43,940 nt of DNA from a virus, in IMG/VR virus record IMGVR_UViG_3300032118_000017, positions 1 to 43,940 of that record; one strand, given 5' to 3'. Position 1 is the stretch's first letter; each line of letters starts with the position of its first letter. The position numbers and the translations under genes were made by a program. This document shows, one piece after another, positions 37,420-43,940 of this stretch. Under the pieces are notes generated by a model. It saw only the letters and a program-made list of their open reading frames with translations, did not search any database and was not told the DNA's origin.

Positions 37420-37803
37420 TTAAGTTGTAGGTTCTGTCTTCCCAGCTTGAATCCTCGCACCGCCAAGCATCTGTATCGAGTTGTTAGCCAGTTGCATGAA
37501 GTATTCAAGCTGTTGGTTAATCCCTGCTGCTTCGGTATTCTTGTTGATGCTCATCCTTCCAGCAGAATAGGAAACTCCGACATTGCTCATATAGCCGAGT
37601 ATGTAGACAGCAGCCAGATTGGATATTGCTGGAACAAAACCGCTGCCAATATCGGTAAATGAGCTAATCGTCTCTCCTGTAATCGTCTGGACATCTTGAG
37701 CCGCATCCTCCGCATACTGGTAAATGACAGCACTACCAACCTCTGTGGGAATATCCTTGACTCTATTCTGAACCCTAGATACTACTTCCCACAGGGTTGT
37801 CAT
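37420..37803 (-). CDS. Head-tail adaptor-like protein (127 aa)
   Basis: A helical protein: TTLWEVVSRVQNRVKDIPTE, then AVIYQYAEDAAQDVQTITGE, then AISNLAAVYILGYMSNVGVS. A helix bundle with a 'dA..dV...TG' stretch is the pattern of gp6/gp15-like adaptor proteins that bind the portal. It lies after the capsid genes. The assignment is moderate. Confidence 0.6.
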   Translation of the reverse strand: MTTLWEVVSRVQNRVKDIPTEVGSAVIYQYAEDAAQDVQTITGETISSFTDIGSGFVPAISNLAAVYILGYMSNVGVSYSAGRMSINKNTEAAGINQQLEYFMQLANNSIQMLGGARIQAGKTEPTT

Positions 37804-37807
37804 GCTA

Positions 37808-37966
37808 TCACTTATAGTAGAAAGCTACCAAACTTCCTAAAGCAACGCCTTGTATTGTGTATATCTGTGCTGGGCCTATGCTGTTCTGAACGAAATAGCT
37901 TCCTATCTCTGCGGCTGTGCCTGATAAGTTAACCAACTGCAATGTGGAACCTACTGATATTGCCAT
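37808..37966 (-). CDS. Small virion protein (52 aa)
   Basis: MAISVGSTLQLVNLSGTAAE, then GSYFVQNSIGPAQIYTIQGV and ALGSLVAFYYK. TAGGTGA lies before the ATG. Its glycine, serine and threonine content and short strands fit a small structural protein. Not recognised. Confidence 0.6.
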   Translation of the reverse strand: MAISVGSTLQLVNLSGTAAEIGSYFVQNSIGPAQIYTIQGVALGSLVAFYYK

Positions 37967-37973
37967 AGTTCAC

Positions 37974-38333
37974 CTAAAGCCCAACCGCCAACCACTGTGC
38001 AGCGACACTCGCAGTCCCCGAAGCCATGAAGCTTCCCGCTACTACCATGCTTGTCGTTATGAACCCCTTGTACGGAGTTATATAAACATTGGGTATGTTT
38101 GAGAACTTTGCTGGGAAATTAACCCAGTCCGAGCCACCTGCTGTTCCTGTCCAACTTCCGACTTCTATCTTCATTGAATAAGAAGGTGGGGAGCCAAGCC
38201 CTATGAGGCTGTTGTATGTCGGGACTATGCTTGTTGCTGTTATTAGGGGAGCAGTCATGGACGTTACTATTGAAAGTGCATCGCCTATGACGGATGTTGC
38301 CCACACCTGCACGTCTTTCATTCCTTGAACCAT
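37974..38333 (-). CDS. Virion protein (119 aa)
   Basis: A beta-rich protein: KDVQVWATSVIGDALSIVTS, then YSMKIEVGSWTGTAGGSDWV and FSNIPNVYITPYKGFITTSM. The last part (NIPNVYITP) resembles the H-type lectin or knob-like ends of phage fibre proteins, in which a 'F...P.V.vt' strand precedes the tip. Possibly a head fibre or decoration. AAAAAGGTGAT before the ATG. Confidence 0.6.
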   Translation of the reverse strand: MVQGMKDVQVWATSVIGDALSIVTSMTAPLITATSIVPTYNSLIGLGSPPSYSMKIEVGSWTGTAGGSDWVNFPAKFSNIPNVYITPYKGFITTSMVVAGSFMASGTASVAAQWLAVGL

Positions 38334-38354
38334 ATTATCACCTTTTTAGGGTTA

Positions 38355-38369
38355 AGGGGTTATGCCCCT
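38355..38369 (-). other. Hairpin between capsid gene and the next gene
   Basis: AGGGG-TTATG-CCCCT, with a further AAGGGG/CCCCTT alternative (38354-38377). It begins just after the stop of the major capsid gene. Such hairpins often raise the level of the upstream message by blocking decay, which would fit a capsid gene. Confidence 0.45.
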
Positions 38370-38376
38370 ATCCCCT

Positions 38377-39213
38377 TTAAGTTGTAGTTATCACGCAACA
38401 GGCGTTTGCCCGAAGGTATCTTGATACCCATCTCGCAGTCAGAACGACCCCGCTTAAATCCCTTGTGACATCGTTGTATTTCTCTACCGTAATCGGTCTC
38501 TTCTCAGCAAGCACAACAGCATGGTCCTTGTCTATGACGTATGCGTAGTTCGCAGTCGCCATGTTTGTCTGCCATACTCTCATGCCGTAGATGACACCAA
38601 TCAAGGATTGGCTTGGGTTGGTTACCCCTGACTTGTCAGCCTCAACGAATGTGTTTATCTGCCTTATGTCCTGTGCCACAGCAGAGGAAACGATTAGGTC
38701 GCTTGCATGGTATCCGTCATATTCGAGGTTGTATATGGCTGTGACTATATTTGCAAGAGTTATTGCAGTCCCACCTGTAACTGTATGTGAAGCAGCACTA
38801 TCGCCAGCCTCTATCTGCGCCATTATCAGGCTATCTAGTTTTCGTGCCATTGCATAACCAGATTCCGTAAGGTTCCTCTGAACTATGTCCCATTTGTTGT
38901 CCTCAATCATTTCCTTGGTTATAAGCGGTCTAAGACCGTATTTGACAGGCTTCAGGTTGAAAGTTGAAACCGCCTCAAGGCTTATCGGGACTTCATGTCC
39001 TTCAGCAAGCGTAGAGACTGTCATTGAGTTAACATCCTGAGTCACAACATCAACGCTTGAGCCAGGTATGCCGTCTGAACCTATCCTAAGTGCCAAGAGA
39101 TTAGTCCCAACCAGCTTATCTTTCACAGCCTCTATGACTGTGCTATAAATCTGACTTGGAATCATCTCAGGCTCGGTTGTCGTAGTCATTAATTCCTGTA
39201 ATCTTTGTGCCAT
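38377..39213 (-). CDS. Major capsid protein (HK97-fold)
   Basis: From ATG 39213, with AAAGGTGAT nine bases before it, the product is 278 residues. An N-terminal helix (AQRLQELMTTTTEPEM) and the extended loop (DVVTQDVNSMTVSTLAEGHE) are followed by FNLKPVKYGLRPLITKEMIE, the spine helix (NLTESGYAMARKLDSLIMAQ), ASDLIVSSAVAQDIRQI and SLIGVIYGMRVWQTNMA. This order of E-loop, spine helix, and P-domain strands is that of phage HK97-like capsid proteins. A GTG at 39222 is an alternative start. It lies after protease and cement genes, as usual. Confidence 0.85.
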   Translation of the reverse strand: MAQRLQELMTTTTEPEMIPSQIYSTVIEAVKDKLVGTNLLALRIGSDGIPGSSVDVVTQDVNSMTVSTLAEGHEVPISLEAVSTFNLKPVKYGLRPLITKEMIEDNKWDIVQRNLTESGYAMARKLDSLIMAQIEAGDSAASHTVTGGTAITLANIVTAIYNLEYDGYHASDLIVSSAVAQDIRQINTFVEADKSGVTNPSQSLIGVIYGMRVWQTNMATANYAYVIDKDHAVVLAEKRPITVEKYNDVTRDLSGVVLTARWVSRYLRANACCVITTT

Positions 39214-39224
39214 ATCAATCACCT

Positions 39225-39647
39225 TTAAAAGCCCCCAGCCGTGTTAAACACTATTCTTGTCAATGCGCCAGATGCCGCTGATGTCAATGCCCTACCAAGC
39301 ACCTGTGAACCCTGAACAGGCCACAATGATGTCGTTATGGGTATAACAGCATCAGCAGTCGCTATTCCGTCAGCTATCCCGACAAGTACACCTGCTGTGA
39401 CAGCACTGTAACAATAGAAGTCACCAACGCCTCTCATCATAAACCCAACTACATTGCCTGATGTGGCATTGTTTGTTGCAACTCCTACACATGTCAAATG
39501 GTCAGTCGCAGCGTCAACAAGTGCAAGATTGGGTAGTGTTGCTGCCGCAGCCGCAGATGTAGCCTTGACGAACTGTCCGCCTGAGATAGTCTCTTGTGCT
39601 ATTCCGCCATAAGACCAACCCTGGTCTTCTCTTATTGTTCCTACCAT
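39225..39647 (-). CDS. Capsid cement/decoration protein (140 aa)
   Basis: An alanine-, glycine- and threonine-rich protein (QETISGGQFVKATSAAAAAT, CVGVATNNATSGNVVGFMMR, SQVLGRALTSAASGALTRIV). This is the pattern of DUF2190-like capsid cement proteins, small barrels placed just before the major capsid gene. It starts behind TAAGGTGAT. It would stabilise the shell. Confidence 0.7.
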   Translation of the reverse strand: MVGTIREDQGWSYGGIAQETISGGQFVKATSAAAAATLPNLALVDAATDHLTCVGVATNNATSGNVVGFMMRGVGDFYCYSAVTAGVLVGIADGIATADAVIPITTSLWPVQGSQVLGRALTSAASGALTRIVFNTAGGF

Positions 39648-39656
39648 AATATCACC

Positions 39657-40793
39657 TTAGTAAAGGAAATCTGGAGAGTAGAACTCTTTCAGACCGTCTT
39701 TCATTGTTTCCATCTTCAATCTGATTTGAGGCTTCCTCTCGTCAGTCACTATCCCCTTGGATTTGCTCTCCTTCAGGGAACATATCTCCTTCTTCAACGC
39801 CTCAATCTCGACTGTCTGATTCTTGGTTATGGTTTCTGCAAGAGTTTTTATGCTCTCAACAATCTCTTTTGAATCAAGCGTCACGACTGTAGGTGCTGGA
39901 GGAGTTGATTCTTTAATCTCTTCCATTGAATCACCTAGATTCTCTTTATTTTTCAATTCGGGATATTTCCTATAAACAGCCGCCATTACCTTCGCCTTCT
40001 CTTCTGGTGTGCCATTTGCGGAAACCCGTGCAAGAGCATTCCTAGCATGTGCCAAATCGTGTATAGGGTATTTCCTCTCAGCAGGATACACGAATGCACT
40101 ATCAGGAAGTTCCTGCCTTTGAGCATAAGTAAGTTTGCTCTCGTCATCTTCAAACGCTTCAGCGATAGCGAATGTGGCCTCTGGTATTCCAGGGGTCTTG
40201 ACAAGTCCGAGGCCAGTTATGTCCAAGTCCTTCGCAACCATCTGGTCCCCTTCCTTTACCAATTCCCCTGCTATCGCCTCTATGCTTGTGAATTTAATCA
40301 GCCCCTTGTCAATCATATCGGTCACATAAGGGTGCTTTCCAGTATTATAAATCTTGGCCTCGAAATCAATGCCATCGTTTGTTATATGTGGGATGAATGT
40401 CCCCACATTGTCAGTCACGTCTTCTGTATGGTTCAAACTGAGTGTGTCTGACGTAAACCTGGCCTTCTCTATGTTTTCCATCGTGTAAGTCCTTCCGTTC
40501 CTGCTTGTCGTGGCTTTCAGCATGACTCCTTTGATTTTCCTGCAACCCGCTTCTTGTATCGGAATTGTTTCTCCTTCCTTTACCTCAATGGACTCGACAA
40601 CGAAAGGAACTGTGAACCTGATTTTCTCCATCGCTCTTATTTCCACTCCCTCTTTCTTCCCTGGGAATGGTTTGGTGTCATCATATCCATGTTGGTTCAC
40701 CCATGCATAGAATACGGTCTTCCCTTTCTTTGCACCATACTGTGCAACCATCTTGTCATATATTTTCTGAAAATCTGGATGTAATGGCATCAT
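39657..40793 (-). CDS. Prohead protease with DUF6582-like segment and scaffold tail
   Basis: 378 residues in three parts. Residues 50-215 are a protease-like domain with LSLNHTEDVTDNVGTF (candidate His122) and GLIKFTSIEAIAG (candidate Ser170), the order of S78-like prohead proteases. Residues 228-280 read ELPDSAFVYPAERKYPIHDL and RNALARVSANGTPEEKAKVM, a module known as DUF6582. The last part has a coiled coil (SIKTLAETITKNQTVEIEAL) like a scaffold. A fused protease-scaffold would form the prohead core and then digest it. Confidence 0.75.
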   Translation of the reverse strand: MMPLHPDFQKIYDKMVAQYGAKKGKTVFYAWVNQHGYDDTKPFPGKKEGVEIRAMEKIRFTVPFVVESIEVKEGETIPIQEAGCRKIKGVMLKATTSRNGRTYTMENIEKARFTSDTLSLNHTEDVTDNVGTFIPHITNDGIDFEAKIYNTGKHPYVTDMIDKGLIKFTSIEAIAGELVKEGDQMVAKDLDITGLGLVKTPGIPEATFAIAEAFEDDESKLTYAQRQELPDSAFVYPAERKYPIHDLAHARNALARVSANGTPEEKAKVMAAVYRKYPELKNKENLGDSMEEIKESTPPAPTVVTLDSKEIVESIKTLAETITKNQTVEIEALKKEICSLKESKSKGIVTDERKPQIRLKMETMKDGLKEFYSPDFLY

Positions 40794-41095
40794 ACCACCT
40801 GTTTCTTATTATTATTACTTTCAGGCGAATGCGGGGTTGCTGGAAATGTAACATCCCTCGCCTGTGTCTTAAGGATGTAATCCCTCTGCCAATTCGCCAT
40901 CCTGTCAGTGAGTTTGGAAGCATCAAGTTCTGTGACCTTCCTCTTGCACTGGCAGGTATAATCAATGATATAACCAGGAACCCTATATGATGTCCCGCAT
41001 TGAGAACACTTGATTATCTTCTCTTCGGAACTAGAGTGCTGGGTTAAACCAGCCTTCTGGTCTATATTGCTTAACAAACTATTAAGGCTTTTCAT
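40790..41095 (-). CDS. Zinc-ribbon protein between portal and protease genes (101 aa)
   Basis: KIIKCSQCGTSYRVPGYIID followed by YTCQCKRK gives two cysteine pairs, a zinc ribbon, then a helical KLTDRMANWQRDYILKTQAR and a disordered end. It follows the portal gene and overlaps the protease by four bases. Perhaps an accessory of head assembly, or for DNA. Confidence 0.65.
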   Translation of the reverse strand: MKSLNSLLSNIDQKAGLTQHSSSEEKIIKCSQCGTSYRVPGYIIDYTCQCKRKVTELDASKLTDRMANWQRDYILKTQARDVTFPATPHSPESNNNKKQVV

Positions 41096-41096
41096 A

Positions 41097-41115
41097 ATCT
41101 TTTATTTAAGCTACT
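41097..41115 (-). promoter_or_regulatory. Late-promoter-like element, copy 2
   Basis: Identical in 19 bases to the copies at 31759 and 42538. It includes the last codons and the TAA of the portal gene. Its TTAAATA core is only about ten bases before the ATG at 41095, so a transcript from here would begin inside that gene and serve the protease. Confidence 0.5.
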
Positions 41116-42521
41116 CCTTTCCATTTCTTCCACTCGCTAAACCACTCCTCCTGTGTGGCGTAATCCTCTTCCTTCGGTTCAAAGGACTGTTTGATTGGTT
41201 CAGGCTGCTTCTTATTCACAGGCAATGTGGGAACCTGTGTGTCGGGCTTGGGATTTTGACTCGGAGGCTGTGTGGATAAGGAGGAATCCTTCATAGCCTC
41301 CTCAACATCATTAATCCAGCTTCCCCAGCCGCACATATCTAATGCAACCTTGATGGGAACTCCCGCTTGAACAAGCCACATGAACTCCTCCGCTTTCGTG
41401 TGTTCGCTCTCAACGCTGAGTTCGTTCCAACTTAATGTGACATCGGAAGTCGGTGCAATCTTCTTGAAGATAGAATCCTCCACCATTGTGCCTACCGCTT
41501 GCCTTATGGCTTTCACCTTCCTGTCAAACGCCTGGAGCATGACATCGGCAGTCGCCTTGTTGGAACTCTCCCCTCCTCTTATGAAAAACTCAGGAACCCT
41601 CAATCCAGCGATAAGCTGGTTCTCCAATAGCTTAATCATCCCGTCTGGCTGGACCATCCTCAGATTGTTGACAATCGGGTTGGCTTTGACATTGGAAGAA
41701 GTCACCATGTCTTGTCCCACATCCCTATCGTTTAGCAAGGCTATGAATTCTGAAATCTCAGCCGCAGTCGCTGGTGTCTCTTCTGTTCCAAGCAGCCAAT
41801 GGATTATAGGGGCAGCATAACGGTGTATTATCTCCCCAATATCCTCTTGGAAGTTAAGGAAGCTTGTAAGCGTTCCACAGACTGCTTTCAGGTCGGAAAC
41901 GCCATAGAACATGCTAGTTGCCGTGTTCCATTTGAAATGGACGACCTCATCTGTGGTGAACTCAATCGGCTTGTTGCCCATAAGAGGTATCTGCCTGAAC
42001 CCTTTTATCTGTCCGTCACGGCCTTCGCCTTTGTAAACAACAACCCTCATCTGCTCTGGGGGCAGAATCTTAAGACTCCACTTGTCCTCATCAAAAACAG
42101 TCTCCCTACTTATCTCCATGAAGCAGTTTCCGTATATTTGCATCTGTTTGAGTATATTATGCAGAATTAGGTCAAAATTCACTGTTTTCTTGAATTTTTC
42201 GATTTTCTTGCGACCAGATTCGGGTCCCTCAAGTTCATAACTGCTCTGGAGTGCGAAATCAGCAGTATTGTCTATGCAATTCTTGATTATCCCAACCTTT
42301 TCATATATATCCTTGTAAAGCTTCCAATTCTTGTCAGGGGGTTCCATCGTGATTTCATCTTTGCCGTCACGCCAGTTGGTAGAAATATAGTCGGTGTACT
42401 TCCCTTTGGATTCCTTCAATAGGTTGTTAAGAAGCACAGAATTCTCTTTGGGCTTGGCAATCTCGAACAAAGTTTTCGGTTTGAAAACAGTTCTTCTAGT
42501 AGATTCCTCCAATACTGCCAT
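41106..42521 (-). CDS. Portal protein
   Basis: A 471-residue protein. KDIYEKVGIIKNCIDNTADF, ILHNILKQMQIYGNCFMEIS, LKILPPEQMRVVVYKGEGRD, EVVHFKWNTATSMFYGVSDL, IHRYAAPIIHWLLGTEETPA, and IKLLENQLIAGLRVPEFFIR then GGESSNKATADVMLQAFDRK: all are landmarks of phage portal proteins (wing, stem and clip order). The C-terminal part is proline-rich. The dodecameric ring is the DNA channel. The gene has a promoter-like element about 26 bases before the ATG. Confidence 0.9.
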   Translation of the reverse strand: MAVLEESTRRTVFKPKTLFEIAKPKENSVLLNNLLKESKGKYTDYISTNWRDGKDEITMEPPDKNWKLYKDIYEKVGIIKNCIDNTADFALQSSYELEGPESGRKKIEKFKKTVNFDLILHNILKQMQIYGNCFMEISRETVFDEDKWSLKILPPEQMRVVVYKGEGRDGQIKGFRQIPLMGNKPIEFTTDEVVHFKWNTATSMFYGVSDLKAVCGTLTSFLNFQEDIGEIIHRYAAPIIHWLLGTEETPATAAEISEFIALLNDRDVGQDMVTSSNVKANPIVNNLRMVQPDGMIKLLENQLIAGLRVPEFFIRGGESSNKATADVMLQAFDRKVKAIRQAVGTMVEDSIFKKIAPTSDVTLSWNELSVESEHTKAEEFMWLVQAGVPIKVALDMCGWGSWINDVEEAMKDSSLSTQPPSQNPKPDTQVPTLPVNKKQPEPIKQSFEPKEEDYATQEEWFSEWKKWKGVA

Positions 42522-42537
42522 ATAGATATAGTTTCAT

Positions 42538-42556
42538 ATCTTTTATTTAAGCTACT
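42538..42556 (-). promoter_or_regulatory. Late-promoter-like element, copy 3 (portal promoter)
   Basis: Minus strand AGTAGCTTAAATAAAAGAT, of which the TAG is the stop of the preceding basic protein. The CTTAAATA core (42544-42551) is centred about 26 bases before the portal ATG, which suits a leaderless message. This is the best-placed copy. Confidence 0.65.
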
Positions 42557-42731
42557 TGATTATTATCCAGAATTTCCTTTTTCTCAGGGACTTCTCAGGG
42601 TGCTGTTCCTGAGTCTCTAGGTAGTTCTTTAATTTAGCTTTCTCGGCATATTTCTTGCCATAGCCTTTGTGACGTTTATTGAACTTCCGTTGTCTCTCTC
42701 GGTTTCTTCTTTTTTTCTTTATCCAATACAT
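42552..42731 (-). CDS. Small basic protein (59 aa)
   Basis: From the ATG at 42731, behind AGGAG, the product is MYWIKKKRRNRERQRKFNKR, then HKGYGKKYAEKAKLKNYLET. It is strongly basic and helical, like a DNA- or RNA-binding peptide, and distantly like the protein at 42879. An upstream ATG at 42803 would add 24 residues and overlap the zinc-ribbon gene more deeply. Confidence 0.55.
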   Translation of the reverse strand: MYWIKKKRRNRERQRKFNKRHKGYGKKYAEKAKLKNYLETQEQHPEKSLRKRKFWIIIK

Positions 42732-42892
42732 CTCCTGCCAGGTAAGCTTTCGCCTTTCAGGTCCCACCTGTTCAGCATCCATTCCATCCTGCAATTCGGG
42801 CATCTTACACTCTTCTTCTTGTCTTTCCTTCTAGGCAGGTTGATGTAGTTGACAGATATAACGAATCCGCATCTGCATTCAAACGGTCTCAT
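42719..42892 (-). CDS. Zinc-ribbon protein (57 aa)
   Basis: MRPFECRCGFVISVNYINLP, a basic loop (RRKDKKKSV), then CPNCRMEWMLNRW. The first pair is CRC and the second CPNC, so it is a zinc ribbon with a basic insertion. It overlaps the gene before it by 14 bases and the next by 13. Easily missed, since it lies in another frame than a longer basic frame. Confidence 0.6.
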   Translation of the reverse strand: MRPFECRCGFVISVNYINLPRRKDKKKSVRCPNCRMEWMLNRWDLKGESLPGRRCIG

Positions 42893-43145
42893 TCAGAAGA
42901 CGGGTTCTCATTTCAGGGGTCAATTTCCTAAAGTAGTATCTGGCAAGCATATAGTTATACTTATCTTTGTTCTTTTCCCTATACTCCTTTTGCTTCTTAT
43001 TGAAGTGGTCCTTATCCTCAATGAGTTTAGCGGTTCTGTATTTCTGTGCATTCGCCCTGGCTTTCTGCCTCTTGTTCGCTTCCTTGTCATAAGGAACAGG
43101 AACTTCAATAGGCTCCTTCTCAAAGAAATTCTCAACTTCGCTCAT
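42879..43145 (-). CDS. Basic protein, paralogue of the protein at 3842 (88 aa)
   Basis: An acidic start (MSEVENFFEKEPIEVPVPYD), then a long basic helix (NKRQKARANAQKYRTAKLIE) and a C-terminal segment KQKEYREKNKDKYNYMLARY with FRKLTPEM, shared with the early protein at 3842. Likely to bind nucleic acid. ATG overlaps the preceding stop. Confidence 0.65.
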   Translation of the reverse strand: MSEVENFFEKEPIEVPVPYDKEANKRQKARANAQKYRTAKLIEDKDHFNKKQKEYREKNKDKYNYMLARYYFRKLTPEMRTRLLNETV

Positions 43146-43321
43146 ATAACGCCTTCCTTAACAATCTCCAACACGCCTTTCTTTAAGACTAAAGGTATGT
43201 ATGTGTTTCTTATTATCTTAGTCAAGACAGCAGACATGACTTCGCTCCTAGAAACCATACCATCTATCTGGTTTAAATGCTTGACTATCTCATCCGTGTA
43301 CTCATCCGCTTTGGTCTTCAT
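43142..43321 (-). CDS. Small helical protein (59 aa)
   Basis: MKTKADEYTDEIVKHLNQID, then GMVSRSEVMSAVLTKIIRNT and YIPLVLKKGVLEIVKEGVI. A helix pair with an S-R-S turn that could be a small winged-helix or ribbon. Overlaps both neighbours by four bases. Not recognised. Confidence 0.6.
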   Translation of the reverse strand: MKTKADEYTDEIVKHLNQIDGMVSRSEVMSAVLTKIIRNTYIPLVLKKGVLEIVKEGVI

Positions 43322-43413
43322 TCAAACACATCCAACACATCCGTTGAACTCTCCAAATCAGTTGCTTCGAGTATATCAGAATCCTCAAGGAATATTCTAA
43401 ACACTGTTTTCAT
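43318..43413 (-). CDS. First peptide of the minus-strand operon (31 aa)
   Basis: MKTVFRIFLEDSDILEATDL followed by ESSTDVLDVFE, acidic, starting at the ATG about 24 bases from a TATA box and therefore probably leaderless. It overlaps the next start by four bases. It may serve as a leader for coupling or be a small regulator. Confidence 0.5.
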   Translation of the reverse strand: MKTVFRIFLEDSDILEATDLESSTDVLDVFE

Positions 43414-43431
43414 AGTTTATATATGTCATCA

Positions 43432-43443
43432 CTTATATATAAA
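43432..43443 (-). promoter_or_regulatory. Archaeal promoter of the minus-strand operon
   Basis: On the minus strand AACCTTTATATATAAG: the TTTATATATAAG box is centred about 24 bases before the ATG at 43413. It is likely to drive the first part of the virion operon. Upstream, GGGGT-AA-ACCCC (43455-43468 region) may form a small hairpin. Confidence 0.65.
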
Positions 43444-43743
43444 GGTTAGGGTTTGGGGTTTACCCCTATTACTTTTACCATAGGAATTTTTAATTGTTTT
43501 TACTCCTTTAATCTAATATAAATTTTTGACTGTACCAACCACCTTTCGTCTAGGCATACGGGGGTATAGGAAAGTATCTAAGTATGTAAGTATATGATAT
43601 ATCTACATATATAAATACTTTACTAAGCGACACTAACGACACTAACGCCAGAGGTATAGTATGAGTAAGGAAGTATAGAAACCTTGGTTTCTGTATATAG
43701 TTATTGTTATGATAAGTAATAGATACATAGATTACCTTATACG

Positions 43744-43767
43744 ATAATAGTACCTCTATACTATTAT
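43744..43767. repeat. Nine-base inverted repeat sharing its core with 18804-18818
   Basis: ATAATAGTA and TACTATTAT flank CCTCTA, with T4 after the right arm. The 15 bases ATAGTACCTCTATAC at 43747-43761 are the reverse complement of GTATAGAGGTACTAT in the other intergenic region. The shared core may bind the same protein. Confidence 0.6.
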
Positions 43768-43909
43768 TTTTATGCTATACTAACTATACAAGATAGATGT
43801 AACGATATATAACTAATAAACTATATGATAGAGATTACGTTCTACTGAGGATGTGTGGGCTTCGCCCTGACCCAACAAATACGTCAATCAAAGAAGCAGA
43901 TACGAAAGC

Positions 43910-43919
43910 TTTATATATG
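43910..43919 (+). promoter_or_regulatory. Rightward archaeal promoter at the window edge
   Basis: GAAAGCTTTATATATG is a strong BRE/TATA match, like AAAGCTTTATA at 3793 and on the minus strand at 2001. Transcription would begin close to the last base, so the gene it serves lies outside the window. Confidence 0.55.
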
Positions 43920-43940
43920 TCATATGAGAACAGTAGTGTA

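Larger units (their letters stand above)
43444..43940. other. AT-rich non-coding region, candidate origin or control region
   Basis: About 500 bases without a plausible gene. It holds tandem CGACACTAA x2 (43628-43645), AGAAACC-TT-GGTTTCT (43677-43692), ATAATAGTA-CCTCTA-TACTATTAT (43744-43767) followed by T residues, GGGC-TTC-GCCC (43856-43866) as at 18694, and several TATA-like boxes. It lies between minus-strand genes and a rightward promoter. The AT-richness, inverted repeats and direct repeats suit an origin, a termination region, or an early control region. Confidence 0.5.

Noticed and set aside
43917-43940. If the two window ends are joined, an ATG near 43917 continues in frame into the gene at base 1.
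   Set aside because: The left gene reads as the C-terminal part of a AAA+ ATPase, whose Walker motifs would need about 150 more residues upstream; the right end has non-coding DNA instead. An open run of eight codons can be chance. I do not claim a closed circle; reads across the ends would decide.
1-43940. CRISPR arrays, insertion sequences, integrase and attachment sites.
   Set aside because: No regularly spaced direct repeats, no transposase motifs, and no tyrosine or serine recombinase signature were found. Lifestyle can therefore not be inferred from this part alone.

Overview
The window looks like most of the genome of a tailed double-stranded DNA virus (Caudoviricetes, probably siphovirus-like) that infects an archaeon. 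Virus: it carries large and probable small terminase, portal, protease/scaffold, HK97-type capsid, neck, tail-tube, tail-assembly chaperone with a frameshift site, tape-measure and fibre genes, and no ribosomal or housekeeping genes. Archaeal host: the promoters are BRE/TATA type (CTTTATATA or CTTTATAAG) and several lie about 24-27 bases before an ATG, the spacing of leaderless archaeal transcripts. Other genes use GGTGA Shine-Dalgarno sites, and AGA, AGG and ATA codons are abundant. No contractile sheath gene was recognised. The host lineage cannot be named from this sequence.

Layout. Bases 1-5250 (plus strand) hold an early-type region: the C-terminal part of a AAA+ ATPase cut by the window edge, then about twenty very small genes. 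Many of these encode zinc-ribbon or zinc-knuckle proteins, coiled coils, HNH nucleases or a possible OB-fold protein, and one gene (1801-1986) runs divergently. Bases 5261-18692 (plus strand) are a tightly overlapping island for glycan synthesis: sugar-nucleotide epimerases and dehydratase, a DegT/PseC-like aminotransferase, an ATP-grasp enzyme, four glycosyltransferase genes (one with two catalytic domains), a methyltransferase, a polysaccharide-deacetylase-like protein, a DUF5131 radical-SAM-like protein and two NUMOD/HNH homing-type nucleases. Bases 18693-18839 are a convergent non-coding junction.

Bases 18840-43413 (minus strand, read right to left) are the virion module: small DNA-binding-like proteins, portal, zinc ribbon, protease/scaffold, cement protein, major capsid protein, adaptor, a large fibre block, head closure, a structured non-coding segment, tail completion, two tail-tube paralogues, frameshifting tail chaperones, tape measure, tail-tip proteins, a transglutaminase-fold protein and small membrane proteins (possible lysis functions), then a glycosyltransferase and the terminase genes at the distal end. 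Bases 43414-43940 are AT-rich non-coding DNA with promoters, inverted repeats and direct repeats, a candidate origin or control region.

The parts that most deserve a second look are: a recurrent AGTAGCTTAAATA element that behaves like a late promoter; a 240-base multi-hairpin segment beginning with one copy of it; an A AAA AAC frameshift site in the tail chaperones; an in-frame 22-codon extension behind the stop of a virion gene; long fibres built from 18-residue repeats; and the self-contained glycan island, with a further glycosyltransferase overlapping the terminase gene pair. Functions were assigned by reading motifs only; no database search was possible.
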